From positions 18,352,001 through 18,416,000 of the forward strand of contig CM114274.1 of the NCBI GenBank assembly GCA_050084515.1: DNA of 64,000 nt. Reading direction: 5' to 3'. Source of the DNA: Blasia pusilla (lineage: Eukaryota > Marchantiophyta > Marchantiopsida > Blasiales). Below are positions 47,371-59,306 of this stretch, one piece after another. How positions within the stretch are numbered: the stretch's first letter is position 1; each line of letters begins with the position of its first letter. Made by a program: the position numbers and the translations under genes. The notes beneath the pieces were generated by a model that had not been told where the DNA came from, did not search any database, and worked only from the letters and a program-made list of their open reading frames with translations.

Positions 47371-47747
47371 TAGGAAAACATTGTTAAACGTAGGTATTCC
47401 ATTCAGGTGCCTCACATTTCCAAGGCTTTGGGTGAACATGTGCAACTCCCAAATTGTGGCACAAGTTTTGAGAACTCAGAGTGATAGTAAATTTTCGGAA
47501 AGTGTAGTTTTTTAACACGGGTGGAAACGACCAGCACTAATGTATATCATATCTTCCTATCTAATCTAAGTTGATGTAGAAACTAACGATTAAATTAAAT
47601 TAAATTATCGTGGAAGATTGTCTTTTCTCTTTTTTAGTTAATAAGTTCTTTCAATATCTAAATCAACAGAATTGTTTGAATTTAAATGTACACTTAGAAT
47701 AGATAATTCAAAATTATATATTTGTGCATTGTACGGGCAACAATTAG
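47371..47747 (+). mobile_element. Helitron 3' end (first of a second tandem pair)
   Basis: A hairpin-like GTGCATTGTACGGG lies before CAACAATTAG at 47738-47747, a decayed version of the CTAG terminus. The 5' end was not located; only the 3' part is supported. Confidence 0.45.
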
Positions 47748-47918
47748 TTATAATTATTGGAGAGTGTCTTCTTGATTTACATGCACATGTTTGCTTGGCA
47801 CATGGAAATGGGGCAACAGGAAAATGTTTTTCATACTAGGGGTCACAAGAAAAAAAATTGGATTTGTGCGGCATGGTTAGTCCCTTCACTCCTGTGCATG
47901 GCACGGGTTGTACACTCG
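47748..47918 (+). mobile_element. Non-autonomous Helitron, second unit
   Basis: It begins directly after the preceding terminus with TTATAATTATTGGAGAGTG, a mutated version of the TCTATATTATTA start. It carries CTTCTTGATTTACATGCACA and GTTTGCTTGGCACATG as in the 11.7-kb copies, and ends with hairpin CTGTGCATGGCACGG and CTCG before T. The 5' TC is lost. Confidence 0.6.
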
Positions 47919-48199
47919 TTAAATTGTACAAAGAATGATAATAATTATAAAATTTCATCGTTTTAATCAGATATTAACTAGTAAAATAATTAAACTAGTA
48001 CTCATGCGATCATATGAAAATTATGAAAAATAGACATTTGTTGGGTAGGGTTGATGGATCATCTTCATTACTTGCTAGGGCCCTAAACAAAAATGGCATA
48101 AGAAAGTAGTTGACTTCTCGTGTTATTGGAGTTGAGCGTTGTGCATCAAACAACAATTTTATTGAGTGGGCCTATCCAGTATGGTTGAAAAAAAACCAG

Positions 48200-48470
48200 A
48201 CAAGTCCTTCCCTAGGGAGGACAAGTATGGAAAATTTTGGATATGTCCACGGACATGGATTGCAAGAGGTGGGGCCTACACTTATAGGCTATAGCTCGTG
48301 ATGGAAGAGCGAGTGGGGCAATAAGGGAGTGGAGGTGGAAAAAGGAAGAAATAGGAAAGTGCGGAATATGGAGGCAAGTGGGTGGGAGGGAAGATGAGAA
48401 AGCAAGGGGAGGTGGGGCCCATATAGACAAGTGCTTCCATATGACGGGCATGTAAGTTTTCCACATGCGA
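48200..48470 (-). repeat. Dispersed repeat family B, inverted copy
   Basis: The purine-rich block on the plus strand is the reverse complement of 18890-19170 and 21330-21600: GGGGCCCATATAGACAAGTG and GGTGGGGCCTACACTTATAG occupy the expected ends. Confidence 0.65.
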
Positions 48471-48559
48471 CCTTACTATCAAGCAAATCACTAAAAAGAG
48501 TATGAACTCATAAAAAAATTCCCAAACTGGAGAGAAGACTAGCTTATGATAGGGGCCAG

Positions 48560-49020
48560 GGTTGGCTTGTTGGATGTGTGGTGGGACATATAAGCAGAGG
48601 GACTGCCCAACGCATGGGAGAGGGCCACGGGTGCCTTTGATTGCTCAGGAGCCACAGAGGATGGCCCCACCATAATTGCAGTGTGATCATTGTCGTCGAT
48701 ATGATCATACTAGGGATAGGTGTTACGATCTTCGCCGGGAGGTATGTCTACAGGTATGCAGAGGACTTGGGGGCAAGAGAGTTGGTGGAGATCGAGTAGT
48801 GGATGATCATGGTGGTAGAGTACCATCACCAGTCACGGAAGATGGAGGACGTGTACCCAATGCAGCGCTCCTTATGCGCATCGATCAGTTGGAGTAGAGG
48901 ATTGCTGCCATGATGATGATGCAGTTGCAGGCAAGCGCAGAGCTGAGAGTAGCTAGTGAGGCGCCAACCTCCACATCTTACCACAATGTTGATGAGGATT
49001 CTGCGGGGATGGGATTTATG
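48560..49020 (+). pseudogene. Gag-end zinc knuckles of a PHD/DNMT-family gypsy copy
   Basis: Two knuckles lie in one frame. The first, CWMCGGTYKQRDC near 48568, has Tyr where His is expected. The second, CDHCRRYDHTRDRC from 48679, is an intact C-x2-C-x4-H-x4-C. An in-frame TAG separates them, and further stops follow at 48895 and 49019. In active elements these fingers bind element RNA. Confidence 0.75.
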
Positions 49021-50019
49021 TGAAGTGCAGCTCAGGTTGAGGCTGTTGCGGTGGTGATTCGGGATGGTTCGAGAATAATCGAGCCATCGAGAGGTGGGGT
49101 TAAGATTGAACCACAGAAGGGGACCGATGGGCGGCATGCCAGGGTTCCCCAATCGTTCACATTTTCGGAGGCACTACATACACCATCGATGATGCCTCGA
49201 TGACCGATAGTACCTACAGGTAGGACAGGTGTGTCGTCGTCACAAGGAGTTGGAGAGACGACTCCTATGCCAGCTCGGGAGGAGCCAATGTCGACCATGT
49301 TGTTGGAGGTGGCCACCAAGGTGAGCCAGACTCTGTTGTTTTCCGCCATGTAGTTGGCGACATTGGGAGTTGGACCATTGGAGGTGTTCCGGCTGGCCAC
49401 CACGTTGTGTGAGCGTGGAGAGGTGATTGTCTCTTGTTCAGAGGTAGTTGAGGAGGTGGTGGTCTTGCCATTGGAGCAGGTGCTCGGGACGTCCCCCACC
49501 GAGTCATGGCATGCGGCGGCGGCAAAGTTGGTAGATATGCCAGCTAGGCCAGCGATAGAGCGAGCCATGATCACACCAGGTGTGGTGTTGTTGGATAACC
49601 GCGCAAGATTTTTTTTCTTGGTTAGTCCCACATGTAAGGTGTACCACCCGCAACACGTCCTACTTGATTCGGGAGCGCATGCCTTGATGTTAGGGAAGAC
49701 GGCGTGTTTCGCGTTGGGTTTATGAAAATGCGACATTGAGCGTTGTCCCTTTCAGATACAGACCTCTATTGGGAGCGTATCACCCACGCAGTACATGACT
49801 CGACGAGAGTTGGTGATTAGACTCCAGCCAGATCATGAATGGGATAGTGAGATGGTGCGCACTCGGGAGATTACGACACCGGCAGAGTCGTATGATGTGT
49901 TGGTAGGGAGTATGGTGTTGTATCCCCTTGGTTTTATTCTGGATTTTTGGGAGGAGATGGTTTCATATTGGCCAGGGTGGCGATCAGGTGATGGACGGGT
50001 GAGCCATCTTCCGGTGTAG
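49021..50019 (+). pseudogene. Linker and aspartic protease of the gypsy copy
   Basis: After a linker broken by stops, the protease starts at HVLLDSGAHALMLG (about 49656), with the DSG catalytic triad intact. The frame stops at 49723, then resumes in the same frame with YDVLVGSMVLYPLGFILDFW and YWPGWRSGDGR up to the stop at 50017. YDVLVG and PLGF-LDFW match the protease C-half of this plant gypsy type. The minus frame at 49032-49736 is an antisense shadow. Confidence 0.8.
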
Positions 50020-50108
50020 TTTGCAGGGAGTAGTAGTGGTCGACCACGTTGGCAGCATTCACATGTGGTGTTCGCTAATCAGGAGGGTTCGGGGAGAGGA
50101 GCACACAT

Positions 50109-50342
50109 GTGGAGGACATTCTCGTAGCGGGTGGGTGTCTCTTCCCATGGTGCAGAGTTGCTCTTTATTGTCATTGGGGACGAGCTTCAAGATGCGTGAA
50201 GTGCAGACGAGCTCGTGAGACAGGCGTGGAGCCGTGTCTATGTTTGGAGCAGGGTACAAGAGTGTTAGATGTCTTCGAAGGGATCAACATGGCGGGTTGT
50301 TGCATTCTTGCAGGGATGACCAATGGTGCTAGATGTGTATAG
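50109..50342 (+). pseudogene. Methyltransferase start (motif I) in the gypsy copy
   Basis: The frame ends with TRVLDVFEGINMAGCCILAG (about 50262-50321), the SAM-binding motif I of C5-methyltransferases, as in the fuller remnant at 20495-21176. It lies less than 300 bases after the protease, so the methyltransferase follows the protease in the element. Right after motif I the sequence becomes 3' untranslated sequence like that at 28050-28120. All of RT, integrase and PHD are absent, which means a large internal deletion with a break near 50335. Confidence 0.7.
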
Positions 50343-50419
50343 GATAGGAGATCTTGTCGGGTACATATGTGTGTGCTATTTGGAGTTAGGGGGATCCAAT
50401 TGCCAGCTAGGGGGGTGGT

Positions 50420-51163
50420 TGTGGGGTCCCAGTGTATATGCGTGAGTATGTTTCATTTATGTGTGGATCTATCCGTATGTTGGGGAAGACCGGTGTTGTG
50501 TGGTATGTAGATGTGACGAGCGATGTGTATGCGCACGACAATTGTCACATCTTATTCCGACGTAGGCAGAGTTCTATTGCGTCGACGGCATAGAGAGTCA
50601 GCAGGCTATTGGGATGTAACTTCGTCCCGGGATGTCGGAGGAGATTGGCGACAGGTCTGTTATGTCAGGAATGTCGTTTATGGCGATTTCACTATTTTGG
50701 TTTTAGGTTGTCAGGTGATCCGTTGACCGAGTCAATGGTCACCCGATTACCTATGCACGCAAGTTACCGTTTTAGTGCTATTTTTGGGGAAAGAGTCTTT
50801 TGGCTCTCCCCAAGGGTATAAGAGTGAGGAAGATGGCTTTCCCAGGTTGAGCCTTAGGAGCGCCTCTCTTGCATAGACGTATGTGGGTGTATAGAAGTTA
50901 GGGTGCTAGCGTCCGGATTCCCTCATAGTAGAGGGTGGATGTGGTTCAATATGCCGATGTAGATTCTTGAGTGGAGTTTTAGGCCGGGTGAGCCATTTTT
51001 ACTACTCTTGATTTTTGGGGGCGATTGTGGGGTCCTAGTGTATATGCATGAGTATGTTTCATTTATGTGTAGATCTACCCGTATGTTGGGGAAGATTGGT
51101 GTTGTGTGGTATGTAGATGTGATGAGTGATGTGAGTTGTGTAGCGATGTGTATGCGCACGACA
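50420..51163 (+). mobile_element. LTR of the deleted gypsy copy
   Basis: It starts TGTGGGGTCCCAG after purines GGGGGGTGG and ends GCACGACA. The first part (about 50420-50543) is repeated at 51026-51163, so both LTR ends carry it. A TATA-like TATAAG lies near 50817. It is collinear with the minus-strand LTR at 35303-35800. Confidence 0.8.
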
Positions 51164-51625
51164 TCATCCATACACTCATAAAAGTATATGTTCTTATAAT
51201 GTCCTTCATATACATATATCCATTAATTATTTCTTATTAGAAAAATACAAAGTTTACTTTAATTGCTCTCTTCCCTCCCATTCAAATTTACATTATACAC
51301 TCCTTTCTCAATAACATACTTGTACTTAATAAACAAAAATATATGTGTAAATTTAAGATTGGATCATTATATTATAATTTTCTTTCTCTAAACGTGTGCT
51401 TTCCATATATCAAGTAATTGGCAAACGATTCAATTATGTATTCTTGGGGATGTAAATAATACTTTTCATTCTCTTTACCTCCTGCAAATAATACTTTCCC
51501 TATCATGCATGAGTCAATCTATCCCCACAATTTCCTATCATGCATCAATCAATCTATCCCCACAATCTGAGTTCGATTTCAACAAAAACTCACAAAAATA
51601 TTCCTCACCCTATCATATATACTCA
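51164..51625. other. AT-rich spacer
   Basis: Nothing recognised apart from a short repeated string TCTATCCCCACAAT near 51521 and 51552. Confidence 0.4.
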
Positions 51626-51780
51626 CTAGTAAGGTACCCGTGCGATGCACAAAACATAAAAAAGTGTTTGAAGAGCTTTTGTTAGTGAAGGGATTAATGA
51701 TGCTACACACAAATTCAAACTTTTTTCTTCATACGCATAACACGTGAAACATTTTTTTCTTGTCCAATTACTACATCTCA
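51626..51780 (-). mobile_element. Truncated Helitron, 3' end
   Basis: In minus orientation it ends with hairpin-like GTGCATCGCACGGG, TACCTTA and CTAG (51629-51626) before T. The body matches 11669-12094 (TTAATGATGC, TTTTCTTG). The 5' end is missing beyond about 51780. Confidence 0.65.
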
Positions 51781-52626
51781 ATAGGGCCTTAAAAAACAGG
51801 TGTTAATAATAGTTCTTTAAAATTATGTATAATTTTTCAAATTTTATTTTAAATTATAATTTAATTATAATTTCCACTTTTTTAAATCTTAAAAGAGTAA
51901 GAAAAATTCACCTTTAAATAACACTCGTCTCCCCTAAATAATTTCACTCCTCAGTAAAAGCTCAAACAATAACTATTCTTCCCCTTCCATTCTTCCCACA
52001 AAAATAACATTCACTAACCAAAATCTTAGCTAATTAAATAAAAAAAATTCCATTCAAATTAATTTTCCTTTCCCAAAATATCTTATGTGAATGAATAAAA
52101 TTATTTCAAAAAATGATCATGATGTTTCTTTCAAATTTTAAATATGATTTCTATTCTCTAAAATTTTAGAAGAGTAATAACATTTCCTGTTCTTAGTAAT
52201 TACAATCCTCTGTTCAAATTTAAATGATATTGGATTTAAATGATATCCCAATACACTAAGTAATTTTATTTTTCCATAAAATTGAAACAAAATCTACTCC
52301 TCCATTAAATTTTTATTTCCTTTTTCCATCAAATATGAAATGTGGTGAAAATTCTAAAAATTTGGTGATTTATCATATTATTCAGATTTTATTAATTTCT
52401 AGTCATCCATTATAATATTAAATTAATTATTACTTTATTATTATATATTCCACTCAAATTCCTATTGAAAGTATATATCCCCTTTATTGTAAAATAAACC
52501 TGAAAAGAGGACAAAGAAAGGTAATAACAACTCAAAAGAGGAATAAAAAATGTATTAAAAAATACAAAAAGAAAATGGCAACAAGCCAATGCAAACACCG
52601 GCTCAACGAGCTACACAATTGATGGC
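51781..52626. other. Very AT-rich DNA, no gene
   Basis: Long runs of A/T with no coding frame. No repeat with the rest of the window was recognised. Confidence 0.45.
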
Positions 52627-53303
52627 CTAAAACAAATTTGACAAGAACACGAGTGGATGGTCAAACGTGAATGGACGACGAGGCGAGCGACCCCCCACCA
52701 CCTCCGCACGACGTATCAATGCCAAGGCTTGTGCACATTGTAAGGCCACTGAGATGCATTGCCGAAAATATGTAGTAACTACCGAGAAAGAAGGACTACG
52801 GGAAGGGGCAAGGTGATGATTCTCGAGGGAGTGATGAGCACATGTTTTCAGGAAAGTATCAAAAGACACATGTAAATGACCGAATACTTCCACTGCAAAA
52901 AGAATAAATCCATCAGTCGCATGTCTCACACCATAACTTAACTCCTTGATTCTTGTTGAGCCGCCAAACCTTTGGTATGTGCGGCTCGACACACAAAGTC
53001 AGAACGTGTTGGATCAGCAACCACCACATCACCTAGTGTCCAGAATCTACCTCGAGACATAACAAGATCCACTCTCCGACGAGAGGTTGCTTGTGTGGTT
53101 GAAGGTAGGACATGGAGTTGCTCTTGCCCAACGGTGTATCCTACAGTACGAGCCACCGATGCTACCGCCTTTCTAACGACATCATGTGTGGCCGTTCGTT
53201 CTTCACCATCTGCACATCGGAGAATATGGATACCCTTGGCATCGATGGGATCCCCGCATACACAATTCGACACACCTAAGAGAGAAAGGATGGGGAAGTC
53301 CAA
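52627..53303 (-). pseudogene. C-terminal fragment of a LINE-like reverse-transcriptase polyprotein
   Basis: The frame at 53303-52938 contains a Cys/His set (NCVCGDPIDAKGIHILRC) then RTATHDVVRKAVASVARTVG, RRRVDLVM and VVVADPTR. This resembles the zinc-knuckle and nuclease-like tail found behind non-LTR type RTs in plants and protists. After a frameshift near 52960 it continues in 52992-52627 with FILFAVEVFGHLHVSFDTFL and CISVALQCAQALALIRRAE. No RT catalytic motif is present in the window, so only the tail remains. Confidence 0.65.
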
Positions 53304-55428
53304 GACGTAACCGCAAAGTTATTGAGAATATATTTCGTTTCTTTTGTCCTATTTCTACTTGGCTCAAGCAACAAAATTCAAGATGTTGCCTATTTTTGTC
53401 TCACTACCTATCCTGTCCTATTATGCATATGTAATGGCCAATTACTATATAAGATAACACCACACAAACTGGGTTCTATGTGGATAAAAATTTCTCAATG
53501 TCTTTTTACACATTAAAATTTATTTTTCCTATCACTTCATTTCTGACATGATTACACCACAACCGCTTACCACCGCACTTATCATCTCCTTGCACCTGTA
53601 TGCACAAGCTCTACCCTATCCAATTCCTGGCCGCACACTAGTTGCTCTTAGTTGCATAGGCTTTTAAATAATGAAATGGCCCAACCATTGGTACATGAGG
53701 TATGATGACGTCCCATACACCTGCTTTCCCCGGCTTCGCTTTGGGGTTGTGTGAGGAAGGTTCGATGGCCCTGGTGAGCGAATTTCCGACTAGAATCCAG
53801 CATTGACCATGGCAACCGAAACAGGTCTGTGTGTTATGTTCGTCAATCTCCTGATACTAAGTCAATCGCTCAAGAAGAGAATAGGTTAAGAGCGATCGCG
53901 GTTTCTATCTGGATCCTGGGTCCAGATAGGAATGACACTCCTCGTCTTGATCGCTTTTCTGAGCCAACTGAAGAAGAGCCAGTTGAAAGTCTCGATCGAG
54001 TTCCTGAAATGTCACGCGATTAGGGTTGAAGACCGACTGCGCTTCTGGATGTGGAGATGAGTCGCCTCGAAGTCTTGACAGAATCTCTTCGCAATCGCAG
54101 GACACGAGATATTCGTTCCTGATCGTGTGCGCTTCTGCTGTAGACGGCGGATGTCGAACCCGCTTGGGACTTTGTTTACCCCATAGAGTGTCGCAACAAT
54201 TGAAGCCTCGCGATCGTTGTTGGCGTTGGACTGCAGATTCAACTGGAAACTACACTCCAACTTCGCATCCCCAGTTTCAAATCACAATGGAAAGCTTACG
54301 CCACGCCTACTTCCCTCTGTTGCACATGTTTGCGTCCTTCTTAGGCCCTACAAGCGAATCGGGGCACCACGACAACCACTTCTTGCCCTCTCGGATTCCT
54401 GATTCGCGCCCAGTTTGTGCCCTGATGCTAGCGACGCCTAAAAGAGCTTCCCTTGTAGATCAGATAAAGGATGTTCCGCACGATCTAGGATCCCCTCACG
54501 CACTCTCAATCGATCGCGCGAGCTACATAGTACGGCATACACAGGAGCCTAGCCTCCGGGACCGCCTTTCTCGACGTATTCCCCGCAAAACTCCTCATGT
54601 GGTGGAAAGTTGGAAACAACGTCAATCCTTCGCTAGAAAATGAAAGCAAATCGTTCCTCGGTTGACCGATGATTTCGCCATACTAGGAAGGGACCGTACA
54701 GATCCGAGTTTATTAATTTCATGTTTTAATGGGACTAAACTAAATTAATGTAATATGATTCCCATTAATTTATTTCTATCATCCATATGCTCTCATGGTC
54801 AAATATAAAAAGTTCTCTCCGATAAAATTCATAAAAAAATTTATACACGTAAATAAATAAACTCATGAATTTTTTAAATAATTATTTTAAAAGATATCTC
54901 TTTTAGTGTGTAGTATGGGCATGTTAACTAGCAATACAAGGGAATGTAAAGGCAAAGTGATAGGAAACACAACCCTGACTTTTATTGGCAAGCAAGTACT
55001 ATAGGATTTGCATCCTCACCCGGGACCAGGGTTCGGGGAGTTTTTTCGTGGGACCAGGTACATAACCAGGAATGGTAAATCGGAAACGGAAATTCCAGTT
55101 TTTGAACTGGTTTTCAGATACGAAAGACAAAGAGCGTCCTCAAATCCAACCGGTTTTTCGTAGGCAGCTTTAAAATTAATTGGAAATTCTCAGATTTAAC
55201 CGGCTAGCCTTACTCGTAACCCCGGATCTCCCCGATCATTGCCCAGGACACACACTAAAACCTGCGATTCGGTGGACGGGAATAAAAATCTGCTTCGGAC
55301 GGAATCTCCGATCTTACAATAATCTAGGCTTATTTTTGCTACCATTATCGGAACATTATGGGCCGCGGAGGTATGGCATGGATGCGCCATAGATACAGTC
55401 TGCCTTCATACATCATGAAGGAACGGCT
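53304..55428. other. No gene identified; a G/C-richer island at 53.7-54.7 kb
   Basis: The island has a 205-codon plus frame (54026-54643) and competing frames on the other strand, without recognisable domains. Composition alone may explain the open frames. A short inverted repeat ATCTGGATCCTGGGTCCAGAT lies near 53910. Confidence 0.4.
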
Positions 55429-55700
55429 ATGGGCATGACCATGGGATTTGGCATGACTATGAGGAATTCATGGCTATGGGCATGGGTTGATGATGGGCAT
55501 GGATTCATGATGTATCGCATGATGAATCCATCGACGACGATTATGGCGATGTCGCGATGGCAAAGTGCCCGCGCGAGGTCGATGGCAAGCGTCCCTCAGA
55601 GAGCGCAAACGCGATGGCGATTGCGAGAGCTTCTGAGCGTGATGGAGAGAGAATTGGAAATTGGAAATTGGAAATTAGAAGGTGCAAATCTTGCCACTTC
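55429..55700. repeat. Short simple-sequence stretches
   Basis: ATGGGCATG-like strings recur near 55428, 55463 and 55491. GGAAATT recurs in three tandem copies at 55656-55677. They give rise to the short frames there. Confidence 0.6.
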
Positions 55701-56614
55701 GCTCCCGTAGTATGTTCGATGGCCTTCATGCGGCAAGTGTTTTGAGTACCTAGGCGGTGTTGGACGGAGGAATCCCCCGCATTCATGCGACGAAGACGAT
55801 AATTACATGAATTAGACTGTTCCCTGCCTACGAATTCTTGGTTCATGGATCCTTTTCAAAGTTGGCTGGAAATTCAATCGACTTTCAGTGACGCGTCCAT
55901 ACGCCAAGGAGCTTGTCCGGATCAGGGTGGTGATTAGGATGAGCAACAAGGAACTTTTAGGACGCATAGTCGTGGGGTCACAACTACGATAGCAAGTGAG
56001 TCGTCCCTTCGTGCCAAAACGTCTCTTTCAATTTTTTCATGAATTTGGTTCTTGCTGTCATTCCAGCTAGGATGTGGAGGCGTTGTGTAGATCCTCTTCG
56101 TGCGCCAAAAAGAGAATCGAAATCAATCTCTGAATCTCACCGGATTTTTTCACATTGCTTTCATGTGCGATGGTCTGTGTGGAATCTCATTACCGCCAAA
56201 TACCGTATGTCTTCGTTTCATATTTCTAGCCACAAGGCAGAGACAAGCATGGTAAGTTCACGGGAGCAAGCGTTGAATCCTATACGTACATGTGCGACCT
56301 TCCTTTCGTCATTTTCTTCTATTATCCTTGTGCCTCTGGACAGTTTGAAGCAAATAGCATTACAGTTTTCCAAATTTTCACCATGATAGGATATTCCACG
56401 ACATGGGTTGAACGGGATAGATTTATGGGTGTCGGAGACAGTTGTAAACATTGAGTCGATTGGGGTAGTGTCGCCATGGTTTCTAGGCGGGCTTTAGGGT
56501 TTGGGAGCACACATGTTGCTTCCATGGAGCAACATGTCCAAGTAGGATGGTTTTTAGGCATTATGGTTAGGTGTTATATTGGGTGCCAAGGAATATTATT
56601 TAGGTGTCAAGGAA
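55701..56614. other. No gene identified
   Basis: Competing short frames on both strands, no domain. Confidence 0.35.
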
Positions 56615-57500
56615 TATGGAGGAAAACATAACCTTCTCCAACCTAAAAAATGTAAGGAATGTGGATACATATTTTATATCCTTCGAGGCTGCCACATGTC
56701 CCTCTTCCCAACCTTTACATACACTATTTTCCTCTCCACCAAAATGCAGAGATAGCAAGCTGGTGCACCTTATGTAATTCTCATGAATCCCAATTATAAG
56801 AATTCTTGATGAATCCCAATTTCATGAATAAATTGGGATTCATCTCACAATTGGTCATACATTTACAACATCCGGCCGCCAGACACTACAACAGGGGATT
56901 ATTGTTTATAGACAGCCATGTTTCCTGTAATTGTGGAAACATGTCTGCTATATTAAGCATTCCCAAGAGGAAAATCATGAATCCTGAAGGATTCAGGTTT
57001 TCTCCACCAGTCACCAAGCTAAAACAGCTTTGGAGCTTTTAAAGCCAGGGAAAACGGAGGAAAACATTCCTTTCTCCAACCTTAAAATTGTAAGGAATGT
57101 GGATACACATTTTCTATCCTTCTAAGCTACTACATTTCCCTCTTCCCCGGTATATTCAGATTTTAGGAAGCACTCACCAACCTAAAACAGGAAAGAAGAC
57201 AAAAATGCTTTAGTGTATACCAACTTATTGACCTAAAACATTAAGCATTCCCAAGAGGACAATCATGAATCTTCTAGGATTCAAGTTTTCTCCACCAGTC
57301 AAAAACCTAAAATAGCTTTGGAGCTTTGAAAGCCATGGAATATAGAGGAAAAAATTCCCTTGTCCTATCCGAAAATTGTAATGTAGATACAAATTTTCTA
57401 TCCTTCTAGGTTGCTACATTTACCTCTTCCTTGGTGTATTCAGGTTTTAGGGAGCACCCTCCAACCTAAAACATAGGGAGGAAGCAAGAGAAAAATCACT
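56615..57500. repeat. Tandem array of a unit of about 290 bp, 2-3 copies
   Basis: GGAGGAAAACAT-type starts occur at about 56620, 57056 and 57349. TTAAGCATTCCCAAGAGGA, CAGTTTTCTCCACCAGTCA-like and AGCTTTGGAGCTTT strings repeat at about 56954 and 57240. The first unit is longer because it holds an inserted inverted repeat (56808-56844). Confidence 0.8.
56808..56844. repeat. Perfect 15-bp inverted repeat inside the array
   Basis: Arms GATGAATCCCAATTT (56808-56822) and AAATTGGGATTCATC (56830-56844) surround a 7-base loop. A further half copy lies just upstream near 56784. Confidence 0.9.
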
Positions 57501-57744
57501 CATTGGTAAGGGCCTGCCATAGCCTTGCAATTAGGGCCCTTCCGAGGAACTTGCAGGACTTCGGACTAAAGTCCTAATTTTGAATTCTTCAAAGAGAAAT
57601 CAGAAAGACAACGTGCCAACCCTTAGCCACTAATTGAAGAAGAAGCACGCATACAGAAAGGTAAATTATGTGCATTGACCATTGACAACCTTCAAGTCTG
57701 TTACAGTTCCCATTTCCAGAGTTCTTTAGGAATTTGTACTATTC

Positions 57745-57815
57745 GGGGGTTGTGACACGCTTTATGAGAGATAACATAAATTTGTGAATCATATGGGGGT
57801 TGTGACACGCTTTAT
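57745..57815. repeat. 21-bp direct repeat
   Basis: GGGGGTTGTGACACGCTTTA plus one T occurs at 57745-57765 and again at 57795-57815, exactly 50 bases apart. This could be a leftover of a transposon excision or a short tandem. Confidence 0.85.
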
Positions 57816-58159
57816 TACACTAATCTTATTATTAAGAGAGGATGAAGCTATGGAAACTTCCTCTAGTGTTAATTCCCATCTTCTTAAAGTTCTTTTGTTG
57901 TTGACATGAGTTTAAGGAGTACTTAAATTGGAATGACCAAAGACTTATTGGGCGAAAAAAAATTCCCCTCAACAGTGTATGGCGAGAGCATCATACAAGT
58001 AGAAGAAGATGAGAGACCCATGAAATTAGAGGAAGAGAGATTTCGTATGAAAGAACTAGTAAGAATATTCGGGATGAGAATCTAGAATACAATTCATAAT
58101 AATATTTTTCAATTAATGATATATTTTTGAAAATTCCTAAGTTATAAAAATTCAAACTT

Positions 58160-58204
58160 GTCCCTTTGCTCCATCCATATCAACTTTGGATGGAGCAAAG
58201 GGAC
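58160..58204. repeat. Perfect 17-bp inverted repeat
   Basis: Arms GTCCCTTTGCTCCATCC and its exact complement surround an 11-base loop. It lies close to the helicase pseudogene on the minus strand. Confidence 0.9.
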
Positions 58205-58299
58205 GATTTTAGGATAAGAGGGAGAAAAGAAAAGAATATCGCAATACTCATAATAAAAAATATTCATGATATGAATATTACCTCTCTTGGAAATCGACA

Positions 58300-59306
58300 C
58301 ATAATTTCAACATTTATGATATCCAGTATAGTATTCTTTGTCGAAAAAAATGATGTACTTCTCAAGAAACCAATGTCACTCCACTTATCAACACCATGCT
58401 CATTAACAATGTCAATGAAATGATTGGTTCTTGTAGTCTTAACAACTATCGCATTGGGAACTTATATAAAATCCTCTTTGAGGTCCAAATGTAATGAAAC
58501 AAGACCCTCTCCAACCTCTACAAAACCACTTTGCAAATTCGTGTTGCTCTTCTTGTTTATATTCTTAAAAATCATTTCGATAAAATAATTAGTTCATATT
58601 TAAAAGAAATATAAATATAATATATATAAAAAAGGAGAAATATAAGGTACATTCTTTCTACCTTAAAGAGTACTCACTCTTATGTTAGTAGTGAGTTTCC
58701 ATAATCTCACATGAGACCAAATAAGAGATCTTCAAAGTTGCATGCACAACTATAGAACGATATTCATAACGAAAAACTAAAAGAAGTTTCTGGAAGTCAC
58801 CACCAAATAAAACTATCTTTCCCCCAAAAGGCAAGTCTCATAGTCGAGGATCCACCAAACCCATAATATTTTGGAAAGTACGATTAACGACCTCAAATGC
58901 ATGAGAATGAGTTATAGGACCTTCATTCCACATAATCAACTTTGCCTTTTGTATAAGGCGTATCATAGAACTATTGATTCATAAGCTAGAAAATATATAA
59001 TTTAAAAAAATGTGAGGATATTTATATATAAGAAATTTAATAAAATCATGAGTAACATCATAAAAAACATAAAGTAAAAGGCTTAAAATTCTTAAATCTA
59101 GATTTACTAGCAATTGGAGGTTTCATGAACTTTGATCGGGATCTTGAAGTAAGAATGAGCAATACGACATCCATCCAATATTACAATAGCAATCCTCAAA
59201 GATGCAAAAACTATATGACCCTTGCTCTGTACCGTTACAAGAAGAAGATTGTACAAAAAGATTTTTCTCATTCCACTCGGACTATTGATAAAGAATAATT
59301 TTGCCT
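58300..59306 (-). pseudogene. Helitron helicase remnant
   Basis: In minus orientation three blocks follow in order. Block 1 (59306-59118): FFINSPSGMRKIFLYNLLL, matching the Walker A region where GTGKT is expected, then LRIAIVILDGCRIAHSYFKI. Block 2 (about 58995-58660): LIMWNEGPITHSHAFEVVNR, matching the Walker B D-E region with Asp replaced by Asn, and PFGGKIVLFGGDFQKLL. Block 3 (58590-58420): FAKWLLEVGEGLVS. These are the motifs of the PIF1-type helicase of Helitrons. Stops, a lost Walker A lysine environment and the lost acidic residue make it non-functional. No Rep (HUH) motif was found upstream. Confidence 0.85.

Noticed and set aside
49032-49736. A 234-codon minus frame
   Set aside because: It lies opposite the gypsy linker and protease, whose plus-strand motifs (DSGA, CCHC upstream) are clear.
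54026-54643. A 205-codon plus frame as a gene
   Set aside because: Competing frames on the other strand, no recognised domain and no splice or start evidence; composition may explain it.
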